In this document: positions 53,700-62,866 of the stretch, in pieces
Layout: each line of letters begins with the position of its first letter
How positions within the stretch are numbered: position 1 is the stretch's first letter
Source of the DNA: Gammaproteobacteria bacterium
GTDB lineage: Bacteria > Pseudomonadota > Gammaproteobacteria > Arenicellales > Poriferihabitantaceae
Length of the DNA: 64,000 nt
Assembly: GCA_024644945.1 (NCBI GenBank)
Contig: JAHEGU010000001.1
Location: 153,937 to 217,936 of the forward strand
Direction: 5' to 3'
Position numbers and translations under genes: made by a program
Notes under the pieces: model-generated
The model's input: only the letters and a program-made list of their open reading frames with translations
Told to the model about the DNA's origin: nothing
Database searches by the model: none

Positions 53700-56600
53700 A
53701 GCAAACCCAATGACATCCGGCTCGTCTCGTGGAGGCATGATCGGTATGTTTAGCAACCATCCTGTGGCCGCTAATTTACTGATGGTGATGATGTTGCTTG
53801 CCGGAGTTTGGGCAGTGCGGCAACTCAATACCCAATTTTTCCCAAGCTTTGAAATCGACTATGCCAGCGTGCAGGTCGTCTGGAGTGGTGCCAGCGCTGA
53901 GGATGTAGAAGAATTGATTACCGTGTCGCTGGAGCAGGCCTTGCGGGATGTAGATTTTGTCAAAGAGATGACTTCCACTTCCGCTGAGGGGGTATCTTCC
54001 GTGACCCTTGAATTCGAGGAAGGCACTGACATGAGCCTGGCGGTGGATCAGGTTAAACAAAGGATCGATCAGGTGCAGAATCTGCCCGATGGGGCGGAAA
54101 CACCGCTTGTCAGCCAGGTGGTCAGGTATGAAGGTGTTGCGCGGGTTCTGGTTACCGGTGACAACGACATCAGTGAACTCAGACCCCTAGTCAATCGCTT
54201 CGAGCAGGAATTGCTGGACCGCGGTATTGCCAAGATATTTATTAATGGCCTCCCTGAAGAGCAGATTGCGATCGAAATTCCATCGCGGAATCTGCGGGAG
54301 CTCGGTTTGTCTTTAGATGATGTGGGGCGCCGGGTGGCGGCATGGTCTCGGGATGTGCCAGTGGGGATAATCGGCCGTGGAGAAATTTCCAGACAACTCA
54401 GGTTTCAGGAGAGGCGTGAAACCGGGCTTGGCTTCGAAACCATACCGGTTGTGGCTGCGGAGCAGGGTCGACGAATTACATTAGGCGACATCGCCAGCAT
54501 CGAGCGCAAACCGAAAGACAGCCAGGTCTCAATTTTCTATCGCGGTAAGCCTGCGGTGGAGCTCCGCCTGAATAGGACCGAAAACAGCGACGGCCTCGAA
54601 GCAGCCAGAATTCTGCATCGCTGGCTCGAAGATACCCGACCGACCTTGCCCCCTGGGATTGAAATCGTACCTTTCGACGAACGCTGGGAATATTTACAGG
54701 GGAGAATCAGTTTACTGATTAAAAACGGTGTCGGTGGGTTGGCATTGGTTCTTGTGATTCTTTACCTGTTCCTGCAGGGGAGGGTGGCTTTCTGGGTCGC
54801 GGTTGGAATACCGGTGTCGTTCATGGCTTCTCTCGCGGTGCTTTACTTAATCGGCGGCTCCATCAATATGATCAGCTTGTTCGGATTAATCATGGCACTC
54901 GGTATTATCGTTGATGATGCGATTGTGGTGGGAGAGGAGGCTATGAGTCACTATGCCGCGGGAGACGACCGGCAAAATGCCTCTGAAAATGCCGCCCGGC
55001 GTATGATGGGACCGGTTTTTTCGTCTTCTTTGACTACTATTGCGGCTTTCTTTCCGCTGTTACTGATCGGCGGCATTATCGGCTCGATACTAAAGGCCAT
55101 TCCAGTGGTGGTGATCTGTGTCATTTTGGCTTCATTAGTAGAGTGTTTTCTAATTCTGCCGGGACACCTGACTCATTCGTTTCGGCGCATGGGAGATCGG
55201 CCCGTGGGATCGTTTCGACGCCGTCTCGACAATGGTTTCAATCGTTTCCGAGACGGTGTTTTTCGACCTGCAGTGAGTCTGGCTATCGAATTCAGATGGA
55301 CCACTATCGCTGTTGCCTTGACGTTGCTGATGCTTTCATTTGGATGGTTCATCGCTGGGCGAATCGGATTTCAGTTTTTTCCCACTGCAGAAGCAGACCG
55401 GTTATACGCCAACGTTGGATTTGTCTCAGGCACCTCGGCCGAGAAGGTGCGGGACTATATGTCCAAAGTCGAGCAGGCGCTGTACGAAGTTGAGCAGGAG
55501 CTTGGGCCGCCGTTGATTAACCTGGTGATCACTCGATTAGGTACGGAAGAAGGAGAGAGCCGTGCTACGGGAGACCATTTTGGTGGAGTGCGGGTGGAGC
55601 TGGTTGATCCGGATCTGCGCACTGTGCGCAACCGTGACATTATTAGAGCCTGGCGTGAAAAACTACCGGCAATTCCAGGCCGGGAGCGTCTCAGTATTGT
55701 GGAGCCGAGAGCGGGGCCTCCTGGGAGTGATATCGATCTGCGGATCGTCGGTAATGATATCCGCCAGGTCAAACTGGTGGCAGAGGAAATCGCGGCGGTA
55801 CTGCAGGAAATTGCGGGTGTGACCGGGATTGAAGACGATGCGCCATATGGCAGAGAACAAATGGTACTTCAGCTCACGCCTACCGCTGAGGTCCTCGGCC
55901 TCAGCATTGAGAAAGTGTCAGGCCAGCTGCGTGCTGCTTATGATGGTTACGTGGTGCAGGAGCTGTCGGATGGCTACGATGAGATCGAAGTTCGCCTGTC
56001 GTTGCCAGAAAGCGAGCGCAACACGGTCGCTGGTCTCGACGAGCTCGATATTGTGCTGCCGAATGGAAATACTGAACCAATTGGTAACCTTGCCACGATC
56101 AGCCTGGATCGCGGATTTGAAACGATCAGGCACTCAGATGGCAATTTGGCAGTAACGATCAGGGGTAGCGTCGATCCATCGGTCAACAATGCCAACGATA
56201 TTCGCGCTGAAATTGAACAAGATCTGCTTCCGGACCTGGCTAGTCGATATGGCGTCACATTCAGTTTCGAAGGACGCCAGGCAGATCAGAGAGAAACCCT
56301 GGGTGATATGCGCTTAGGGCTGTTGCTCGCATTGAGCATGATATATCTGGTTCTGTCCTGGGTCTTTGGGTCCTATGGCTGGCCATTGATCGTCATGTTC
56401 ATTATTCCGTTTAGCCTGGTGGGGGCAATTTGGGGTCACGTTGTGATGGGTCTGGACCTGACGATTCTCTCGCTGTTCGGTATCTTTGGTCTGTCCGGAA
56501 TTGTGGTCAACGATTCGATCATTCTGGTGGTGTTCTACAAAGATCTGCGGGCTCGCGGGATGGGGGCGAATGAAGCGGTAATCGAAGCCGCTTGTCAACG

Positions 56601-56850
56601 TTTGCGGGCGGTCATTCTGACTTCTCTGACTACGGTGGCGGGCTTGACACCCCTTTTATTTGAAACCTCCTTACAGGCTCGTTTCCTGATCCCAATGGCG
56701 ACAAGCCTTGCATTTGGCCTGGCCTTTGCGACGCTGTTGGTATTGTTTCTGGTGCCTTCCCTGCTGTTGATATATGAAAACGCAGCGCTCCGGTTAAGTG
56801 GCGACAAGCAGGCCACAATGGCTGGCAAAGTTAATCGAGAAACAGCGTAA
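53689..56850 (+). CDS. RND family efflux transporter permease
   Basis: A 1053-residue HAE-type RND pump, AcrB-like. Twelve membrane helices in the 1+5+1+5 pattern, two periplasmic porter regions of about 300 residues. Helix-4 proton relay is ALGIIVDDAIVVGEEAM (two Asp), helix-10/11 has VVNDSIILVVFYKDL. N-terminal FSNHPVAANLLMVMMLLAG fits. The frame is open from GTG 53668, but ATG at 53689 is preferred. Substrates cannot be told. It is convergent with the nitroreductase, overlapping by 20 bases. Confidence 0.92.
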   Translation: MSTEANPMTSGSSRGGMIGMFSNHPVAANLLMVMMLLAGVWAVRQLNTQFFPSFEIDYASVQVVWSGASAEDVEELITVSLEQALRDVDFVKEMTSTSAEGVSSVTLEFEEGTDMSLAVDQVKQRIDQVQNLPDGAETPLVSQVVRYEGVARVLVTGDNDISELRPLVNRFEQELLDRGIAKIFINGLPEEQIAIEIPSRNLRELGLSLDDVGRRVAAWSRDVPVGIIGRGEISRQLRFQERRETGLGFETIPVVAAEQGRRITLGDIASIERKPKDSQVSIFYRGKPAVELRLNRTENSDGLEAARILHRWLEDTRPTLPPGIEIVPFDERWEYLQGRISLLIKNGVGGLALVLVILYLFLQGRVAFWVAVGIPVSFMASLAVLYLIGGSINMISLFGLIMALGIIVDDAIVVGEEAMSHYAAGDDRQNASENAARRMMGPVFSSSLTTIAAFFPLLLIGGIIGSILKAIPVVVICVILASLVECFLILPGHLTHSFRRMGDRPVGSFRRRLDNGFNRFRDGVFRPAVSLAIEFRWTTIAVALTLLMLSFGWFIAGRIGFQFFPTAEADRLYANVGFVSGTSAEKVRDYMSKVEQALYEVEQELGPPLINLVITRLGTEEGESRATGDHFGGVRVELVDPDLRTVRNRDIIRAWREKLPAIPGRERLSIVEPRAGPPGSDIDLRIVGNDIRQVKLVAEEIAAVLQEIAGVTGIEDDAPYGREQMVLQLTPTAEVLGLSIEKVSGQLRAAYDGYVVQELSDGYDEIEVRLSLPESERNTVAGLDELDIVLPNGNTEPIGNLATISLDRGFETIRHSDGNLAVTIRGSVDPSVNNANDIRAEIEQDLLPDLASRYGVTFSFEGRQADQRETLGDMRLGLLLALSMIYLVLSWVFGSYGWPLIVMFIIPFSLVGAIWGHVVMGLDLTILSLFGIFGLSGIVVNDSIILVVFYKDLRARGMGANEAVIEAACQRLRAVILTSLTTVAGLTPLLFETSLQARFLIPMATSLAFGLAFATLLVLFLVPSLLLIYENAALRLSGDKQATMAGKVNRETA

Positions 56851-57535
56851 ATTGCTCGGCACCAACGCGTTCGGTTACTAATGTGTTGACTACCGCATCC
56901 GGGTCCGCATACCCGATGGCCATACCACATACTACAATTTCGTCGTCACTGATGGGTAGCACTGATCGAATTACTTTGTGATAGTCCGCCCACGCCGCTT
57001 GAGGGCAGGTATGCAATCCCGCTTCCCTGGCCAGCAACATTATGTTTTGTAAAAACATGCCGTAGTCCAGCCAACTTCCAGTGGCTAGCTGGCGATGAAT
57101 TGTGAATATCATTCCTACCGGTGCACCAAAGAATAGAAAATTTCTCCGATGCTGATTATGTGTTTTCTGGCGATCACCTTTTTCAATTTCGAGCAATCCA
57201 TATAGATCCCACCCCACTTTGCGTCTGCGAGATATATATGGCTCGAACCACTTCTCCGGGTAATAACGCTTCTCGCTGTTATATTGCCCCCGTTGGTTGT
57301 CAAACGCCTCACATACGGCCTCGCTTAAAGCTTGTCTGGTATCGCCTGTTGTAACGTACAACTGCCAGGGTTGCATATTGGTCCCGCTAGGTGCGCGGGC
57401 AGCCTTATCCAGAATTTTTTGGAGGACTTCGTTCGAGACTGGCGTGGATAAGAAAGCACGCAATGATCGACGTGAGATCACAGCCTCGGTTACCGAATCG
57501 GCAACGGAATAATTAATAATATTCGGACTTTTCAA
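56831..57535 (-). CDS. Nitroreductase family protein
   Basis: A 234-residue FMN protein. SRRSLRAFLSTPVSNEVLQK and AARAPSGTNMQPWQLYVTTG form the FMN phosphate site. GMFLQNIMLLAREAGLHTCP and VVCGMAIGYADPDAVVN are C-terminal family parts. It reduces nitro compounds or quinones with NAD(P)H. The middle includes RYYPEKWFEPYISRRRKVGW, usual in this subgroup. Its end overlaps the RND pump end (convergent). Confidence 0.9.
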   Translation of the reverse strand: MKSPNIINYSVADSVTEAVISRRSLRAFLSTPVSNEVLQKILDKAARAPSGTNMQPWQLYVTTGDTRQALSEAVCEAFDNQRGQYNSEKRYYPEKWFEPYISRRRKVGWDLYGLLEIEKGDRQKTHNQHRRNFLFFGAPVGMIFTIHRQLATGSWLDYGMFLQNIMLLAREAGLHTCPQAAWADYHKVIRSVLPISDDEIVVCGMAIGYADPDAVVNTLVTERVGAEQFTLFLD

Positions 57536-57991
57536 TATGAAAAATTGATCTGACTAAGCCTGGTGAGCAATGTGGAGTTAAAGTGGTGCAAGTGCAACTT
57601 ACAATAACTTATAGCAGGGAGGTAAAAACTCATCTAATAAGTCGTTTCGATGGACATAGGCCTTAACAGTAGAGGACTCTTTTCTCCTCTTATTGCACTT
57701 TTCTGAACCAGATCCTGAGTATTTGATTAAAGGTTTTATCGAAGCTACTAGAACCCGCTCTAACTGCCGCTGATGTTGGACTTCCGGGGTCAGGACCGGG
57801 AGAATATGAGAGAAACACAATCGACCTTTTAGATGCTGGCGCATTTGATAGACGGGTTTGCATAAGATAGCATGTGCTTTATGCTACTCGTTGGTGGGGA
57901 ATCAGATCGTGCTTGCTCGTTCTAATTGGATCGAGCTCCTGACTATTCTACCATCGCTCGAGACACCTGATTTCATTTCGAGGTAAATCAA
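57536..57991. other. 456-base non-coding stretch
   Basis: Divergent region between the nitroreductase and the dehydrogenase at 57992. An 81-codon frame on the minus strand (57599-57844) has no recognisable features. AGGTAAATCAA precedes the dehydrogenase. No repeat or terminator is evident. Confidence 0.5.
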
Positions 57992-58912
57992 ATGTCACAA
58001 TTCTCCGACGTCTCGGTAATTGGTCTTGGCGCCATGGGATGGGGCGCTGCAATATCGCTGCTTAGGGACGGATTCAGTGTCTATGGCGTTGATATCCGTC
58101 AAGAAGTCCTGGAAAGGTTTAGCGCTGAGAAGGGTAATCCATGTCAATCCCCCGCGGAGGCCGCCAAACTAGCGTCAGTAGTCATGGTTTTCGTGGTCAC
58201 CGACAAACAGGTCGAACAGGTGTTGTTTGGACAAGACGGCGCTGTTGCCGCCGCTGAGCCAGGCACATTATTTATCAACTCCAGCACAATACAGCCCAGT
58301 TCAGCGGTCGAAATTGGAAAGCGACTGGAATCCGCGGGTATGCGTGTAATTGATGCGCCAGTATCAGGCGGCGCTGCCAGGGCTCTGCGGGGCGAGGTGA
58401 CGGTCATGGCATCTGGCAGTGGTGAGGCATTCAAAATTGCTGGCCCGATATTCGACGCAATTTCAGCGAAAGTTTTTAGGCTTGGCGCAGAGGTAGGCCA
58501 GGGTTCTAGAATTAAAATGATTAATCAACTCCTGTCAGACGTACATATTGCCGCTACCGCGGAGGCCATGACCCTGGCTTCAAACATTGGCGTTAATCTT
58601 GAAACCATGTACGAGGTGATCACTCAATCCACAGGAAATTCATGGATGTTTGAAGATCGCGGTGCGCATATTGTCAATGGTGACTATGCGCCAAGATCGC
58701 CAATAGATATCATTGTAAAGGATCTAGGTATTGTTAGTTTTGAAGCGGAGTCGGCGGGGGCCGCAGTACCGTTGACTAATGCGGCACTTGCATTGTTCTC
58801 GGAAGCGCGTGCTGAAGGATATGGCAGGGAAGATGGTTGCGCGGTGGCAAAATTACTAGGCAGAAAATCTGACACGGCCTTGCCCGGTGTAAAGGATCGA
58901 TCGCAAGAATAA
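57992..58912 (+). CDS. 3-hydroxyisobutyrate dehydrogenase family enzyme
   Basis: A 306-residue beta-hydroxyacid dehydrogenase. NAD fold: VSVIGLGAMGWGAAISLLRDGFSVYGVD (here GLGAMGWGAA), substrate-site VIDAPVSGGAARALRGEVTVMASG, catalytic Lys in GSRIKMINQLLSDVH, and NSWMFEDRG. The closest relatives by eye are the L-threonate dehydrogenase (LtnD) and tartronate semialdehyde reductase-like groups; substrate unknown. Single gene, rightward; the next starts 94 bases later. Confidence 0.88.
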   Translation: MSQFSDVSVIGLGAMGWGAAISLLRDGFSVYGVDIRQEVLERFSAEKGNPCQSPAEAAKLASVVMVFVVTDKQVEQVLFGQDGAVAAAEPGTLFINSSTIQPSSAVEIGKRLESAGMRVIDAPVSGGAARALRGEVTVMASGSGEAFKIAGPIFDAISAKVFRLGAEVGQGSRIKMINQLLSDVHIAATAEAMTLASNIGVNLETMYEVITQSTGNSWMFEDRGAHIVNGDYAPRSPIDIIVKDLGIVSFEAESAGAAVPLTNAALALFSEARAEGYGREDGCAVAKLLGRKSDTALPGVKDRSQE

Positions 58913-59006
58913 TGATAGCCGGTAAAGCTAGTCTGGTAAGACGCGGTTTGACAGCATCCAAACGGTGCTAGAATTTCCAGATTGATTAACAGTGGTTTTG
59001 AGAACA

Positions 59007-60398
59007 ATGATTAGACTGGGGAAATCAAAATTCAAACGAATCTTGCGACAAGGGCTGACCTGGGCTTTTGCCCTGATCGTCTCTGTGACAAGTGCTTCTG
59101 GCTGGGCTGAGTCAACGATCAACCACCTATCTTTTGACAATCAGCATCAGGACCAGGGAATCTGGTTTGAGTTTAAGCAACAGGATCGGAGGGACTGGTT
59201 GACTCAGTTTAGCGAGCCGAAAAAAGAGCTCGCGCGCTCTGCAATGCAATTGGATCAAGAGTTTCCAGACTACACAATTCATTGGGGTATGGCGACTTCC
59301 GAGCTGCAGGATATGAGTCATCTAGGAGTCTCTTTTTCGGATATTTCCATATATGGTTTCAGCGGAAACGGTGATACCAACAGCACCATCTTTCATCCCT
59401 TTGATGACGTTGACAAATACCATTTTCACGGTGGACTCAGACAAAATTACGATTATTCGGGATTTCGTTTTGACTACCGCTTAAGTCGATTTAACAAATT
59501 TACACTTACCCAGGCGACGATAAATGCGCAGGGGCTCAATAAACGAAGCGCCTATGAGTTGGGCTGGCAGGGAGAACACATCCAGCTGTCGATGATGCAG
59601 ATCGATGAAGACAAGTCCTATGCAGGAAGGGTGTATTCCATTGGCATGACATTGGGGCAGCACCATGTTTCGTTGAACCGTCTGAGTGCAGACAACAGGG
59701 CCGGGTATACCGGGATTTCATTTCTATCTCGCACCCGCAGTGGTAAAGATTGGGGTATCCATTTCGAGCGCCGAACGAATCCGCTTTATCAAGACGCCAA
59801 CGAAGATCGAATCACTTTTACCCTTGGGTTTCGTCTCAATACTGTGCCAAGGTTCCATGCCGATGAACCTGATGCGGATGACGAGGCGCAGACACAGCAG
59901 AAAAAAAAGACTAATGCAATGCTTGTGGGAGCAGGCGTTGTCGGGGCTGCGATTGCTCTAAGTTCCGGTGGTGGGGGTGGGAGTGACAATCGTGCCAGAT
60001 TTGGTTCGCAGCAGCAGGCGGCCAGGCAAGTGTTGAATGATGTCAATCCAACTTCGATTGCACAAAACAGGGAATGGGGTGGATACATCTATCGAAATGC
60101 AGATGGCAGCTTTTCAGCAACCAATGCGATACAGGGAACCGCCACCAGTGTTTTGCTTCCATCACCATCCAATGCTGCGCCCAGTGGTGCAGTCTCCACG
60201 GCCAGCTATCATACGCACGCGGCGTTCGATCCCCGCTACGATAATGAAAACTTTTCGCCCCAGGACATATTGTCAGATACACTGTTTGGAATCGACGGAT
60301 ATCTGGCAACCCCGAAAGGGCAGTTTAAGTACCACAATGTAGGCAACGATCGTGTCATTATCCTGGGGGGTCCCGGTACCCTTGCTACGGGCGGATGA
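59007..60398 (+). CDS. Exported beta-rich protein with C-terminal DUF4329 domain
   Basis: A 463-residue protein, counted from ATG 59007 (GTG at 58992 is possible). Signal peptide to about residue 35 (LTWAFALIVSVTSASGWAES). Residues 40-285 are beta-rich with alternating hydrophobics, resembling an outer-membrane barrel. Then an acidic/lysine linker, a glycine-alanine hydrophobic stretch (304-318), poly-glycine, and a DUF4329 domain (332-463). That domain carries Glu356 (REWGGYIYRN), His402-x-His404 (YHTHAAFDPRYDNENFSPQD), Ser417 and Asp420, a JAB/MPN-like metal pattern. DUF4329 occurs in polymorphic toxins; activity is unproven. The stop overlaps the next start (ATGA). Confidence 0.75.
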   Translation: MIRLGKSKFKRILRQGLTWAFALIVSVTSASGWAESTINHLSFDNQHQDQGIWFEFKQQDRRDWLTQFSEPKKELARSAMQLDQEFPDYTIHWGMATSELQDMSHLGVSFSDISIYGFSGNGDTNSTIFHPFDDVDKYHFHGGLRQNYDYSGFRFDYRLSRFNKFTLTQATINAQGLNKRSAYELGWQGEHIQLSMMQIDEDKSYAGRVYSIGMTLGQHHVSLNRLSADNRAGYTGISFLSRTRSGKDWGIHFERRTNPLYQDANEDRITFTLGFRLNTVPRFHADEPDADDEAQTQQKKKTNAMLVGAGVVGAAIALSSGGGGGSDNRARFGSQQQAARQVLNDVNPTSIAQNREWGGYIYRNADGSFSATNAIQGTATSVLLPSPSNAAPSGAVSTASYHTHAAFDPRYDNENFSPQDILSDTLFGIDGYLATPKGQFKYHNVGNDRVIILGGPGTLATGG

Positions 60399-60859
60399 AA
60401 CAGCCCGCGCTGACAACACTATTAATTTTACTGCTGATGCCGATGAACAGCCAGGGAGACGAAACCTACCGTGCAGCCAAACAGTATGCACTCGAGAGAG
60501 ATGGCTGTGGGCTCGATCATGGATATAATTGTGTACAACAGCAGGAGGATGATTTTATCGGCATCGAGTCCGATCAGCGAATGGTGCCGGGAAATTATCT
60601 TAAGGCCTGGCAGCTGGCAGTTGCAGACTTTTTAGAGATTGAAGATATAGAGCCGACACAGAAAGATCTCAAACACTATAAGTTCGGCTTCACCGAATCA
60701 GGCGATCACTATATCGTGCATTTTCAGGCATTGTTGCTGCCAGAGATTACCGAGGGTGAGGTTACGGCAACAATCCGGGGCACCTATGGTTTGACAATGC
60801 GCTACTGGATCAATAAACGCAGCATGGTGATCGATAAACGGCTTTTTTATAAGACCTGA
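60395..60859 (+). CDS. Small exported protein coupled to the DUF4329 gene
   Basis: A 154-residue protein with signal peptide (LTTLLILLLMPMNSQGDE). The mature part has CGLDHGYNC (two cysteines, likely a disulphide), LKAWQLAVADFLEIEDIEP, YKFGFTESGDHYIVHFQALL and GTYGLTMRYWINKRSMVI. I do not recognise it. The ATG overlaps the stop of the DUF4329 gene, so both are made together. It may be an immunity or accessory protein. Convergent with nagZ (4 bases). Confidence 0.72.
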   Translation: MKQPALTTLLILLLMPMNSQGDETYRAAKQYALERDGCGLDHGYNCVQQQEDDFIGIESDQRMVPGNYLKAWQLAVADFLEIEDIEPTQKDLKHYKFGFTESGDHYIVHFQALLLPEITEGEVTATIRGTYGLTMRYWINKRSMVIDKRLFYKT

Positions 60860-60863
60860 CTAC

Positions 60864-61898
60864 TTATACCGCTTTCCCATCTTCGACAAGGGGTAACAAA
60901 GAGCTCATAAGAGTTTCGAGCTCTTCTGGCGCTACATCACACGCACCTCCGACCATTGCATCAAGGCGACCTGGAGCAGGAGCAAATAGCCGACCGATAT
61001 GTTCGGAGGTTTGGCGCGCCGCTTCAGGTTCATTGCAGATTAACACTATATCGCAGCCCGCGCGCAATGCACGTTCAGCCCGTTCAGCGTGGCTGACTCC
61101 TCCCTCGGCACCCTTCATTGTTAGGTCGTCGCTAAAAATTAACCCTTCAAACCCAAGGTGATCACGTAAAACCTTTTTGAGCCAGAATCTGGAATAGGTT
61201 GGCAGTTCTTCCTGAATTGCAGAATATTGTACGTGAGCAGTCATGACCGCTCCGAGTAAAGGTGCCAGATTGCGGTAGGGTACTAGATCGCAGGACATCA
61301 GCATGTCGAGATCCCGGTAATCAACCGGAAGTTGAAGATGGGAATCGGTCAACACGCCGCCATGGCCGGGAAAGTGCTTTCCGGTTGCCTGCATCCCAGC
61401 GCTGTTCATACCATTGACATAGTGATACCCCAACTCCGCGATTATCAATGGGTCATTGTGAAATCCACGGTCACCGATCACTTGACTGTGCAAATCGGCA
61501 AGATCTAAAACCGGTGCGAAGCTGAAATCTACCCCCACCTGGCGAAGCTCCGCGGCCATCAGACATCCGGCATCAAAAGAAAGTCGGGTCGCTTGTTCAG
61601 GTTGCGAGTCATAAAGCTGGCCAATAGCAAAAAGGGGTGGCAGTTCAAAAAACCCTTGGCGAAACCGCTGTACCCGCCCGCCTTCCTGATCCACGGCCAC
61701 CAATAGTTCGGGATTGCGAAGAGACTTTATTTGAGAGATCAACGCACTAACCTGTTCGCGAGACTCGAAATTTCGATCGAACAGGATCACCGCACCTACA
61801 GCAGGTTGAATAAGAAACTCTCGCTCCTCGTTGGACAAGGACACTCCTGAAAGGTCCGCCATCAGCGGACCACGCGGAAGCTGGGCTACGTCACTCAT
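60864..61898 (-). CDS. nagZ: Beta-N-acetylhexosaminidase NagZ
   Basis: A 344-residue GH3 enzyme without signal peptide that removes GlcNAc from anhydro-muropeptides in the cytosol during peptidoglycan recycling. Motifs: LVAVDQEGGRVQRFR, GKHFPGHGGVLTDSH (Lys174, His175, His179), and the nucleophile in LIFSDDLTMKGA (Asp257 or 258). Length matches E. coli NagZ (341). It follows the YkuD gene with 8 bases overlap, in a leftward operon with the phosphatase and spoT. Confidence 0.96.
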   Translation of the reverse strand: MSDVAQLPRGPLMADLSGVSLSNEEREFLIQPAVGAVILFDRNFESREQVSALISQIKSLRNPELLVAVDQEGGRVQRFRQGFFELPPLFAIGQLYDSQPEQATRLSFDAGCLMAAELRQVGVDFSFAPVLDLADLHSQVIGDRGFHNDPLIIAELGYHYVNGMNSAGMQATGKHFPGHGGVLTDSHLQLPVDYRDLDMLMSCDLVPYRNLAPLLGAVMTAHVQYSAIQEELPTYSRFWLKKVLRDHLGFEGLIFSDDLTMKGAEGGVSHAERAERALRAGCDIVLICNEPEAARQTSEHIGRLFAPAPGRLDAMVGGACDVAPEELETLMSSLLPLVEDGKAV

Positions 61899-62379
61899 GA
61901 ATCATTACCGGTGTTCCAGTTATTACTAAGTCAAACAGCTCGATCACATCGGGGTTTCGCATTCGCACACAACCGTGAGATCCTGGTTGGCCCATTTTTA
62001 CATCATTCGGTGCGCCGTGAATATAGACGTATCTGCGCATAGTGTCGACGTCGCCAAGTCGGTTAAACCCGGGTTCGCAACCACTGAGCCAGAGAATTCT
62101 GGTGAGAATCCAGTCGCGGTCAGGATGCTTTTGCCGCAGTTCAGGGTGATAAATTTCGCCAGTCGCACGGCGTCCGACAAAAATTGTATTAGGTTCAGCG
62201 CCTGCACCAATACGGGCACGTATAGTATGTCGGCCTCTGGGAGTACAGTAACTACCGTTTTTCTCGCCAGCCCCATTGTCCGCAGTGGATACGGGGTATC
62301 GAAGTTGCTGACCGTCAATCCCGGTAAACAGTAATGTTTGCGAATCGATATAGATATCAATCCTTGGTAGATCGGTCAC
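61891..62379 (-). CDS. YkuD-domain protein without signal peptide (ElsL-like)
   Basis: A 162-residue YkuD (L,D-transpeptidase) protein. His121 in YIHGAPND and QPGSHGCVRMRNPDVIELF (His135, Cys137) form the catalytic site. There is no signal peptide; residues 1-20 are PRIDIYIDSQTLLFTG, a beta-strand start. So it should be cytosolic. The Acinetobacter baumannii enzyme ElsL is a cytosolic YkuD L,D-carboxypeptidase in peptidoglycan recycling. The overlap with nagZ (8 bases) and lmw phosphatase (4 bases) supports that role here. Confidence 0.85.
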   Translation of the reverse strand: MTDLPRIDIYIDSQTLLFTGIDGQQLRYPVSTADNGAGEKNGSYCTPRGRHTIRARIGAGAEPNTIFVGRRATGEIYHPELRQKHPDRDWILTRILWLSGCEPGFNRLGDVDTMRRYVYIHGAPNDVKMGQPGSHGCVRMRNPDVIELFDLVITGTPVMIHE

Positions 62380-62849
62380 TGCTTTAAGATGTGTGTTATC
62401 AAGCCTTCACTTGCTTCTTCAATCAGATCCAGAACCTGGTCAAAGCCCCGGTCGCCGCCATAGTAAGGGTCAGGTACTTCGTCAAGGCCAATAAACTCGG
62501 TGAATTCAAGCAACAGACGAACCTTATGGGCTTGTGCTTGGCCTGCAAGCGCCTCTAACTCACGCCGGTTGCCGTGGTCCATTGCGATTATGTAGTCGAA
62601 GCGCTGTATATCCGCATCACTAACCTGGCGCGCTCGGAGACTACTAATATCGATACCTCGCGCAGAAGCCGCAAGCTGAGCCCTTTTGTCTGGCGGGCTG
62701 CCGATATGCCAGTTGCCCGTTCCTGCTGAATCTACCTCGAATTGCTTGAGAAGATTCCGCTTGGAAAGAATTTGGCGACATACACCTTCGGCAGTTGGTG
62801 AACGACAGATATTGCCGAGACAGACAAATAGTATGGAGTGCGTGGACAT
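62376..62849 (-). CDS. Low-molecular-weight protein-tyrosine phosphatase
   Basis: A 157-residue LMW-PTP. P-loop FVCLGNICRSPTAEGVC (Cys10-x5-Arg16), and the acid loop EVPDPYYGGDRGF with Asp-Pro-Tyr-Tyr-Gly. It dephosphorylates tyrosine or arginine phosphate in proteins. Often linked to a tyrosine kinase; none is near. Its stop overlaps the YkuD start; spoT ends 17 bases upstream of its start. Confidence 0.93.
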   Translation of the reverse strand: MSTHSILFVCLGNICRSPTAEGVCRQILSKRNLLKQFEVDSAGTGNWHIGSPPDKRAQLAASARGIDISSLRARQVSDADIQRFDYIIAMDHGNRRELEALAGQAQAHKVRLLLEFTEFIGLDEVPDPYYGGDRGFDQVLDLIEEASEGLITHILKQ

Positions 62850-62866
62850 TTACTAAACAGGTAAAA

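Noticed and set aside
57599-57844. 81-codon frame on the minus strand
   Set aside because: No domain, no ribosome-binding site, and composition (many Lys, Ser, Arg without pattern) typical of chance frames.
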